Shown piece by piece: positions 1-5,443 of a stretch of DNA of 5,601 bases. Position 1 is the first letter of the stretch. Each line of letters starts with the position of its first letter. The stretch comes from Burkholderiaceae bacterium. Its GTDB lineage: Bacteria > Pseudomonadota > Gammaproteobacteria > Burkholderiales > Burkholderiaceae. The stretch lies in assembly GCA_947372155.1 (NCBI GenBank), contig CANBSM010000118.1, forward strand, positions 1 through 5,601, read 5' to 3'. Made by a program: the position numbers and the translations under genes. The notes under the pieces were generated by a model that ran no database searches, was not told where the DNA came from, and saw only the letters and a program-made list of their open reading frames with translations.

Positions 1-838
1 CCAGACAGCATCGCTCCCAACTTGAGGAGCCACCGGCACCAACTCCCAAATCAGCCTTGGCAAAAATTTCCGCCAAATTTTCGGTCTGAATATGGCATGT
101 GTATTGAAGGGACTTACACAATTTTTCAATTTCTTCACGGTTTGGGTGCTGCGTACCGATGACAATATCTACTTCAATATCTTGATTATTAATCTGTTCC
201 AATGCATTTATCGCAACTTGAGTAAAATTATCCTTATCAACCCCACCAAAAAAAACAACTACCTTTCTGACGGACCCAATTTTAGGCTTGGCAACTTTAT
301 GCAACCACTCAAATTCTTTTCGTAGTAATGAATATTTTGGCCCCAATAAAAGCTTGCAGTCTATCGGTACTTTATCTTTATATCGATAGGACGGGTCAAT
401 ATATAGGTTTTGATCCAGCAATAAATCGCAGTCATGCCTACGATCTGCAATATCATCAATAACCAAGATCTTTTTTACCAACTCACTGATAATCCCTTCC
501 CAGCGATAATCTAAAGAATAGTGATCCACAACCAACCAATCTGATCTCAGATTATTCATAACTTGAACAACCTCTAATGCATCGACAGATTGCGAGACTC
601 CAAGCCAAGAGGAATGCATAAGCCCATCAGCACTCTTCAAACCACTATGTATAGGCAGTTCAATATGGCTGAAGCCATTCGCAACTAGAGCCTTTCTAAG
701 AAATTCTGGCAAATTACGTGTAATAAACGTGCATCTAGACCCCCTGAGGCTTAATTCTTTCGCTAAGGTTAAGCATCGCATGAAGTGCCCAGACCCAATT
801 TGAAATGTCGCATCAGTTCGAAATACAATTTGGTGCAT
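1..838 (-). CDS. pseG: PseG, UDP-2,4-diacetamido-2,4,6-trideoxy-beta-L-altropyranose hydrolase (3' end cut off by window)
   Basis: This GT-B-fold enzyme of the cytoplasm removes UDP from the nucleotide-linked diacetamido-trideoxy-altrose, freeing the sugar for condensation with phosphoenolpyruvate by PseI. I translated the minus strand from the ATG at 838-836: 279 codons are open to the window edge with no stop. The motifs are typical of PseG. IGSGHFMRCLTLA (residues 14-26) holds His18, which matches the essential His17 of Campylobacter PseG. VVDHYSLDYRWE lies at 103-114, VIDDIADRRHDCDLLLDQN at 126-144, LLGPKYSLLRKEF at 164-176, FGGVDKDN at 197-204, and the UDP-binding GAGGSSSWERCCL at 267-279. 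Known homologues run from about 275 to over 340 residues, so the C-terminal end is missing here. The start lies 4 bases after the pseF stop with no good Shine-Dalgarno sequence, so translation is probably coupled to pseF. A T8 run covers codons 195-197. Confidence 0.93.
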   Translation of the reverse strand, partial: MHQIVFRTDATFQIGSGHFMRCLTLAKELSLRGSRCTFITRNLPEFLRKALVANGFSHIELPIHSGLKSADGLMHSSWLGVSQSVDALEVVQVMNNLRSDWLVVDHYSLDYRWEGIISELVKKILVIDDIADRRHDCDLLLDQNLYIDPSYRYKDKVPIDCKLLLGPKYSLLRKEFEWLHKVAKPKIGSVRKVVVFFGGVDKDNFTQVAINALEQINNQDIEVDIVIGTQHPNREEIEKLCKSLQYTCHIQTENLAEIFAKADLGVGAGGSSSWERCCL

Positions 839-842
839 ATTT

Positions 843-1541
843 TTAATTCTGAAGATGCTGCATTATTTGTGGCGCCAATAATTCTGCACTCAACCAATCA
901 TTATCATTATCAATATCCTGAACCCTCCAACGAGGCAATATCAGGCATGTAGAATTTTTCCCAAAAATAATCCTCTCCTTTACCCATGCCCCTGGACGAC
1001 CCCAATAGAATTGGCCGGCATCATGAAGTGCAACTGGGAGATCTTGAGATCGCGCATGAAATTGATTCGGGAAATACATCTCCAATCCGCCATCATTATT
1101 CGATCTAAATGAACGAAAAATTGGCGCTGCAAATTCCGTAGCAGAAAATACATAATCCCATGTACCAGAATTAAGCATTTCAAGTCCCAACCTCAAGTCT
1201 TTTTGACTTACGAAGGGTGCTGTTGCGTAGATACAGCAAACACTCTGAATAGCCCAACCCTGCTCTAACGCCCATTTTGTGGCATGCGCAACCACTTGAG
1301 TAGTTCCAGCAAAATCATTTGAGAGGTGTTCTGGCCGAATAAAAGGAGTTTCAGCTCCGTACCTCCTAGAAATTTCAGAAATCTCATTGTCATCAGTGGA
1401 AACAATAATCTTGTCGAATATTCCAGCAGCCCTAGCAACCTCTATTGACCATGCGATCATTGGCTTGCCAAAAAATAATTTAATATTCTTTCTTGGAATC
1501 CTTTTACTGCCACCGCGGGCTGGAATAATCGCAATATTCAT
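843..1541 (-). CDS. pseF: PseF, CMP-pseudaminic acid synthetase (pseudaminate cytidylyltransferase)
   Basis: This cytoplasmic enzyme joins CTP and pseudaminic acid to give CMP-pseudaminic acid plus pyrophosphate, the last step before a glycosyltransferase uses the sugar. The 232-residue product is full length for the family. The N-terminal nucleotide-binding loop IPARGGSKRIPRKN is at residues 6-19, followed by FGKPMIAWSIE (24-34), VSTDDNEI (47-54) and CIYATAPF (103-110). The sugar-binding part has RSQDLP (164-169) and HDAGQFYWGR (173-182). VQDIDNDNDW (207-216) carries the aspartates expected to hold magnesium. The family also includes NeuA and LegF cytidylyltransferases; the neighbouring PseB, PseC and PseG make pseudaminic acid the likely substrate. 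The ATG overlaps the pseC stop as ATGA (1541-1538) and has no clear ribosome binding site, which points to reinitiation by ribosomes finishing pseC. Confidence 0.95.
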   Translation of the reverse strand: MNIAIIPARGGSKRIPRKNIKLFFGKPMIAWSIEVARAAGIFDKIIVSTDDNEISEISRRYGAETPFIRPEHLSNDFAGTTQVVAHATKWALEQGWAIQSVCCIYATAPFVSQKDLRLGLEMLNSGTWDYVFSATEFAAPIFRSFRSNNDGGLEMYFPNQFHARSQDLPVALHDAGQFYWGRPGAWVKERIIFGKNSTCLILPRWRVQDIDNDNDWLSAELLAPQIMQHLQN

Positions 1542-2698
1542 TTAGCTAAAATATGATTTGCGACATCGATAACTTCTTGCTGTTGCATGTCCGTCAGATC
1601 AGGATACATTGGCAAGCTAATAGCTTGAGCATAGTAGTTATCAGCCTCAATGCAGTATCTGGCCGAAAATCCAAGACTTTGATAATAAGGCTGAAGATAA
1701 ATTGGCATGTAATGCAGATTCACACCAATATTCGCATTGCGAAATTCATTAAACACATTCAGATGTGACTTATCGATTTGGTCGGAATTAATTCGAATTA
1801 CATAAAGATGCAATCCAGAATAACTATCGGCATGCTGAAATGGAATGGTTAAAGGAAGGTTGGACAAACTGTGATCATATTTTTTAGCCAAAACATGTCG
1901 CCGGGCAACAAACTCGTCCAATCGCTGCGCCTGCGATAAACCTAAAGCAGCCTGTAAATCGGTCATTCGATAATTAAATCCCAGTTCCGTTTGCTCGTAA
2001 TACCATGGTCCATCCGGAATTTTCGACATCCTACTAGGGTCGCGGGAAATTCCGTGACTCCGCAAGCTAATCATGCGCATAGCTAGTGAATCGCTATTGG
2101 TCAGGGCCATGCCACCCTCAGCAGTAGTAATAATTTTTACTGGGTGAAAGCTAAAAATACAAATATCACTGTAACGACAATTGCCGATTGGCTCACCGCA
2201 ATACTGCCCCCCAATCGCATGCGAAGCATCCTCAATAACTTTAAATCCATATTTTTTTGATAACCTATGGATAGCCTCCATCTCACAAGACTGTCCAGCT
2301 AAGTGCACCGGTATGACAACTTTAGGTAACTGACCCAAAAGATCGGCTTGAGCTAACTTTTCTTGCAAAGCAGCTGCACTCATATTGTACGTACGGGGAT
2401 CTATATCTACAAAGTCTACTTTCGCGCCACAATACAAAGCACAATTTGCGCTAGCCACAAAGCTAATTGGCGAAGTCCATACAATATCACCAGCCCCAAC
2501 CCCCAATGCTAGACATGCTATGTGTAGCGCACTGGTAGCGCTGTTGACTGCAACGGCATGGGATGCCCCACAGTATTCGCTAATTTTTTTTTCAAACGCC
2601 GGTACAGCTGGCCCTTGAGTTAAAAAATCGGAATGCAAAACAGCAGCAACTGCCTCTATATCTGACTCCGAAATAGACTGCCTACCATATGGAATCAT
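1538..2698 (-). CDS. pseC: PseC, UDP-4-amino-4,6-dideoxy-N-acetyl-beta-L-altrosamine transaminase
   Basis: This PLP-dependent aminotransferase of the DegT/DnrJ/EryC1/StrS family transfers an amino group, from L-glutamate in known PseC enzymes, to C4 of the keto sugar made by PseB. The 386-residue product shows MIPYGRQSIS at the very start, SDFLTQGPAVPAFE (23-36), the cofactor loop NSATSALH (52-59), EDASHAIGG (156-164; Asp157 should contact the PLP ring nitrogen) and FSFHPVKIITTAEGG (182-196). Lys188 of this last motif should form the internal aldimine. I chose the ATG at 2698 because family members begin at this MIPYGRQ motif and a GGAA lies about 10 bases upstream. An in-frame TTG at 2713 would add five residues and overlap pseB. 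The ATG is one base past the pseB stop. An A9 run (2592-2584 on the coding strand) spans codons 36-39, where a one-base slip would destroy the protein early. Confidence 0.95.
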   Translation of the reverse strand: MIPYGRQSISESDIEAVAAVLHSDFLTQGPAVPAFEKKISEYCGASHAVAVNSATSALHIACLALGVGAGDIVWTSPISFVASANCALYCGAKVDFVDIDPRTYNMSAAALQEKLAQADLLGQLPKVVIPVHLAGQSCEMEAIHRLSKKYGFKVIEDASHAIGGQYCGEPIGNCRYSDICIFSFHPVKIITTAEGGMALTNSDSLAMRMISLRSHGISRDPSRMSKIPDGPWYYEQTELGFNYRMTDLQAALGLSQAQRLDEFVARRHVLAKKYDHSLSNLPLTIPFQHADSYSGLHLYVIRINSDQIDKSHLNVFNEFRNANIGVNLHYMPIYLQPYYQSLGFSARYCIEADNYYAQAISLPMYPDLTDMQQQEVIDVANHILAK

Positions 2699-2699
2699 T

Positions 2700-3698
2700 C
2701 TATATTTTTCCAACTTTTCCGGCGTTTAGCTTCAACCAATTTTGCAACTCCTCTACTGACATCCACTCTAAATTATTATCGGAGGAATAGATAAAATTTT
2801 CTTCCACTCTATTGCCATCTTTAATCCGGAGTGGATCATTCGCCCAATCATTTATCGCGGGCAAAATTTTGAAGTGCTGAGGATATTCAAAGGTATAAAG
2901 AGCATCTTCAATACCAATCATTTGCTCGTGCAACTTCTCGCCGGGCCTAATGCCTACGATCTCATGTTTGGCGCCTGGAGCAACGGCATAAGCCACATCC
3001 GTAACTTTCATAGAGGGAATTTTTTTAACATATATCTCTCCCCCAATCATATCTTCAAATGCATGCCAGACTAACTCAACCCCCTGCTCTAACGAAATCA
3101 TAAAACGCGTCATGCGGCTATCTGTAATAGGTAACACACCATTTTTTGCGATCGACGCAAAAAATGGGATGACCGAACCCCTTGAACCCATTACATTGCC
3201 ATAGCGCACAACAGAAAACCGAGTGTCATGCCCACCGGCATAGGAATTTCCGGCAACAAATAATTTATCTGAGGCGAGTTTTGTGGCGCCATATAAATTG
3301 GCCGGACTGCTTGCCTTATCTGTGGAAAGAGCCACTACCCGTTTAATTCCACGATCAATGCAAGCATCGATTACATTCATGGCGCCAATAACATTAGTCT
3401 TTACGCACTCAAAAGGATTATATTCAGCCGTTGGTACAATTTTTGTAGCTGCAGCATGCACAACGAAATCAATACCATCTAATGCTCGCGATAAGCGATC
3501 CTTATCGCGAACATCGCCGATGAAAAATCGGACTCTAGGATCTTGGCCGTAAATTTTTGCCATCTCCCACTGCTTCATTTCATCGCGTGAATAAATGACT
3601 AAACGTCGAAGATTATATTTCTCCAAAGTCATGGGAACAAATGTATGCCCAAATGATCCTGTTCCTCCCGTTATAAGTACCGACGAATTCTCTAACAT
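2700..3698 (-). CDS. pseB: PseB, UDP-N-acetylglucosamine 4,6-dehydratase (inverting)
   Basis: This short-chain dehydrogenase/reductase-type enzyme commits UDP-GlcNAc to the pseudaminic acid pathway. It removes water across C4-C6 and inverts C5, giving the L-arabino 4-keto sugar used by PseC. The 332-residue protein is the usual length. It has the NADP-binding glycine motif ITGGTGSFG (9-17), SRDEMKQWEM (37-46), HAAATKIVPTAEYNP (81-95), and the altered catalytic set STDKASSPANLYGATK (125-140). Asp127, Lys128 and Tyr136 keep the spacing of Asp132, Lys133 and Tyr141 in Helicobacter FlaA1. RYGNVMGSRGSVIPFF (166-181) and a GIRPGEKLHEQMI motif in the C-terminal part are also family hallmarks. CapE and FnlA-type dehydratases look similar; the adjacent pseC, pseF and pseG decide the assignment. 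It starts with ATG behind a good AAGGAAG ribosome binding site (3708-3702) and ends with TAG one base before pseC. Confidence 0.95.
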   Translation of the reverse strand: MLENSSVLITGGTGSFGHTFVPMTLEKYNLRRLVIYSRDEMKQWEMAKIYGQDPRVRFFIGDVRDKDRLSRALDGIDFVVHAAATKIVPTAEYNPFECVKTNVIGAMNVIDACIDRGIKRVVALSTDKASSPANLYGATKLASDKLFVAGNSYAGGHDTRFSVVRYGNVMGSRGSVIPFFASIAKNGVLPITDSRMTRFMISLEQGVELVWHAFEDMIGGEIYVKKIPSMKVTDVAYAVAPGAKHEIVGIRPGEKLHEQMIGIEDALYTFEYPQHFKILPAINDWANDPLRIKDGNRVEENFIYSSDNNLEWMSVEELQNWLKLNAGKVGKI

Positions 3699-3701
3699 CT
3701 T

Positions 3702-3752
3702 CTTCCTTATGCCCTTTAACTCTCTCGCAATAGAGAATCAACTAATATCATA
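3702..3752 (-). promoter_or_regulatory. pseB ribosome binding site and possible weak promoter
   Basis: The 119 bases between the wzz-like gene and pseB hold an AAGGAAG Shine-Dalgarno sequence (3708-3702 on the minus strand) three bases from the pseB ATG. Further upstream is a TATGAT hexamer (3752-3747), five of six matches to a -10 box, in an AT-rich stretch. No recognisable -35 sits 16-18 bases upstream of it, so a separate pse promoter is only a possibility. I see no hairpin followed by a T run here, so transcription could also read through from the upstream gene. The ribosome binding site is well supported; the promoter is not. Confidence 0.35.
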
Positions 3753-3817
3753 AAAATTAATCAAACAATCAGACTTCTACTCACGCCCGCGAAAACCAAA
3801 TCCGCCCGATCACCTTT

Positions 3818-5029
3818 TTAAAAGTTGCGCTCTAAAGCACCACTTCTTTTTATATTTACCCAAAACTTCTGACCTAGCAACACCATCAACATGAGGAGAA
3901 ATGCTATAGCAAACCCTCCCATAGTTGCTTTGATCATGCCTTTTTTAGTGGCCGTTGGCGCTGTATTGGCCTCCAAACCTTTAGTAAAGCGGGCCTGCAC
4001 TATTAATAATTGACTACGGAGTTGATCAAGAATTTCTCGCTGCTTGATATCCTCTTTTGTTAGCCCCGCCCTCAAGGATGCCTCTACTGCAAGCAACTGC
4101 TCATCCAGCACAAGGCCGTCAAAAGTTTTTTCTGTTAAAGGAACGGCTTGCTCAACAAACAACTTCATAAGTGAAATTTGGATAAGGCGATCTCGCAAAC
4201 GTTGGAGACTTTCCTTGGACTGATTTATGTCGTTATTAACCGCAATGATTTGAGTGCTAATCGGTAGATATTTGGCACCAGAGTCCTTGGGATCTACAAC
4301 CTGGCCACCAATACTCGCATTACCAGGAAAGCGTTTATGTAAGTCTTCCAAGGATTTGGCGCGCTGAATTTGATAACCCATCTCAATTTCGGTAGTGGTA
4401 ATTCTCTTCTGAATGTCAGCAACCGAACTAATAGTCTCACCCTCATAATTATTCAGAATATTTCGAATTTGCAAATACGCGCCACCTGTGCGTAAAAATT
4501 TTGCAACTGCACGTACGTTGTCCAAGGATTGCAGTTTGGTAGCCCCATTACCTGTGAGTGTCAAACTTAATATCGTAGTGCTAGCAGCATCCAAATCTTT
4601 ACTGATTCCAGCCAGATCTTTAGTGTCCGCCTTAGAAATTGCATAACTTGGTACAACATTTTTCTGCCACCACTGCTCATTGGCTAGAGTCTTATATAGA
4701 TCCCCCTGGCCTTCCGGAGCCTTACCTTCTGACTCGACTTGAGCGGCCAAGTTGGGCAAGCTTTTTTGAATAGTTTTCCAAGATACTAAATCCAGAGCAT
4801 AGGTGCTGGTATTCGTGTTGGTGTTGGTGTTGGTGTTGGTGTTGGTGTTATTAAGGAGCATGTATTCAGAAGAATAACCACCTAAAAAGATCCAATTACC
4901 AAAACCCAAAACAGCACCGATAATGGCTGCTATTGCAAGCTTTTTCCAGGACCGACTTACAAACCTGACAATATCCAATAGAGATATTTCAGTTTCTAAA
5001 TTTGCGTTATTTTCAGTGAGAGCTGACAT
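3818..5029 (-). CDS. Wzz-family polysaccharide chain-length regulator, with an Asn-Thr repeat
   Basis: Inner-membrane proteins of this polysaccharide co-polymerase family set the number of repeat units in O-antigen or capsule polymers made by the Wzy route. The 403-residue product has the typical layout. A short cytoplasmic N-terminus with EISLLDIVRFVSRSWKKL (14-31) leads into a membrane helix at about 31-50. A large periplasmic part follows, much of it helical and probably coiled coil (roughly 195-345). A second membrane helix lies at about 365-386 and a basic cytoplasmic tail ends at 403. At 403 residues it is longer than enterobacterial WzzB (about 325). Residues 61-74 are seven Asn-Thr pairs encoded by a hexanucleotide repeat, which is unusual for the family. 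The start is ATG behind AAGGAAG (5038-5032). I do not see the kinase domain found in Wzc/Gram-negative tyrosine kinases. Family assignment rests on topology and the N-terminal motif; the exact polymer controlled is inferred from the pse genes downstream. Confidence 0.82.
   Translation of the reverse strand: MSALTENNANLETEISLLDIVRFVSRSWKKLAIAAIIGAVLGFGNWIFLGGYSSEYMLLNNTNTNTNTNTNTNTSTYALDLVSWKTIQKSLPNLAAQVESEGKAPEGQGDLYKTLANEQWWQKNVVPSYAISKADTKDLAGISKDLDAASTTILSLTLTGNGATKLQSLDNVRAVAKFLRTGGAYLQIRNILNNYEGETISSVADIQKRITTTEIEMGYQIQRAKSLEDLHKRFPGNASIGGQVVDPKDSGAKYLPISTQIIAVNNDINQSKESLQRLRDRLIQISLMKLFVEQAVPLTEKTFDGLVLDEQLLAVEASLRAGLTKEDIKQREILDQLRSQLLIVQARFTKGLEANTAPTATKKGMIKATMGGFAIAFLLMLMVLLGQKFWVNIKRSGALERNF
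4808..4849 (-). repeat. In-frame hexanucleotide tandem repeat (AACACC) inside the wzz-like gene
   Basis: On the plus strand GTGTTG occurs five times in a row without error (4815-4844), followed by a partial copy to 4849; on the coding strand the unit is AACACC. Degenerate copies flank the right-reading end (GTATTC at 4809-4814, GTGCTG at 4803-4808), suggesting an older, longer array. It encodes seven Asn-Thr pairs (residues 61-74) just outside the first membrane helix. Because the unit is six bases, gain or loss of copies changes the length of the run without shifting the frame. Confidence 0.95.
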
Positions 5030-5079
5030 TACTTCCTTTAAGGCGCCTGTATTTTAAGCTTGACTTAACTTAGTTTTGT

Positions 5080-5144
5080 TATGAATATTATAAGACTATA
5101 GGGCTTAATTAGTGTTGAAACTCAATTGATTAAGTGTGGAAACT
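5080..5144 (-). promoter_or_regulatory. Probable activator-dependent promoter of the wzz-like gene, with two 12-bp direct repeats
   Basis: Read on the minus strand, a perfect TATAAT (5092-5087) lies about 57 bases before the wzz-like ATG, putting transcription start near 5080 and giving a leader of about 50 bases. No -35 hexamer resembling TTGACA exists at 16-18 bases. In its place lie two direct repeats, AGTTTCCACACT (5144-5133) and AGTTTCAACACT (5122-5111). They are identical at 11 of 12 positions and spaced 22 bp start to start, two helical turns. Relative to the inferred start they cover about -64 to -53 and -42 to -31. The perfect -10, missing -35 and phased repeats together suggest an activator binding in place of the -35. 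I cannot name the regulator. Confidence 0.5.
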
Positions 5145-5280
5145 TCCTAAACCAGCGTTAGTCATACTTAGATTGCCAGGCACCTAGAGGCACACCACCC
5201 CCTCCTAAAGCTCATCAATTAGCCCAACATCGTGAAACTTAGATCATTTTTTATAAAGTCTCGTCTAATCGGCCGCTAAC

Positions 5281-5296
5281 CCACCAAATATGGTGG
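5281..5296. repeat. Perfect inverted repeat, 6-bp arms
   Basis: CCACCA and TGGTGG flank a four-base AATA loop. It could form a small hairpin in RNA from either strand. No T run follows on either side, so it does not look like an intrinsic terminator. Confidence 0.7.
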
Positions 5297-5344
5297 CTCT
5301 GCTTAAATACATGGCAGCCATTACCCCCCCCATTTCAATCCTTA

Positions 5345-5353
5345 CGGTAGCGT
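5345..5353 (+). promoter_or_regulatory. Possible ops-like element (RfaH recruitment), rightward
   Basis: CGGTAGCGT on the plus strand matches nine consecutive bases of the ops element GGCGGTAGCGT found in JUMPstart leaders of polysaccharide operons. The two leading G bases are absent (TA here), and the rest of the JUMPstart sequence is not evident. The orientation would serve a rightward transcript, not the leftward wzz-pse genes. It is a short match in a region searched by eye, so confidence is low. Confidence 0.3.
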
Positions 5354-5385
5354 TAATGGATTTTTAACAGGTTTTAAGAGCTGCT

Positions 5386-5400
5386 AACTGGCGTCCAGTT
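5386..5400. repeat. Perfect inverted repeat, 6-bp arms
   Basis: AACTGG and CCAGTT flank a three-base CGT loop. A tight hairpin could form in RNA from either strand; as DNA it could also be a short dyad binding site. No T run follows. Confidence 0.7.
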
Positions 5401-5413
5401 GCAAGTATTGCTG

Positions 5414-5443
5414 AAGGGGTGTCTGGCGAAACATACACCTCTT
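5414..5443 (+). repeat. Stem-loop with 9-bp arms, best in plus-strand RNA
   Basis: AAGGGGTGT (5414-5422) pairs with ACACCTCTT (5435-5443) across a 12-base loop. In plus-strand RNA all nine positions pair (one G-U); in minus-strand RNA the same position is an A-C mismatch. This asymmetry hints that, if the stem matters, it acts in a rightward transcript. It lacks a following U run, so it is not a standard terminator. Confidence 0.55.

Noticed and set aside
92..325. Plus-strand open frame of 77 codons
   Set aside because: It lies entirely opposite the well-supported pseG coding sequence and has no recognisable protein features.
2699..2713. Longer pseC start at a TTG codon (2713), adding five residues and overlapping the end of pseB
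   Set aside because: Family members begin at the MIPYGRQ motif, whose methionine is the ATG at 2698, one base after the pseB stop and with a usable GGAA upstream. The TTG has a GGAAAAG close by, so it is not excluded, only less likely.
2385..3552. Plus-strand open frames at 2385-2618, 2874-3074 and 3283-3552
   Set aside because: All are antisense shadows of pseC and pseB, whose conserved motifs run through the same bases on the other strand.
3721..3816. Possible terminator between the wzz-like gene and pseB
   Set aside because: The GC-rich stretch after the wzz-like stop contains GGGCG twice as a direct, not inverted, repeat, and the small CTCT/AGAG dyad near 3722-3735 has no following T run.
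1..5029. Legionaminic or sialic acid pathway instead of pseudaminic acid
   Set aside because: The hydrolase at the left edge is a GT-B-type PseG, not a NeuC/LegG epimerase, and the dehydratase is of the inverting PseB type; both are specific to pseudaminic acid.
5318..5345. tRNA or tRNA fragment suggested by TTTCAATCC
   Set aside because: It resembles a T-loop only loosely, and no acceptor stem, anticodon arm or CCA end could be placed around it.
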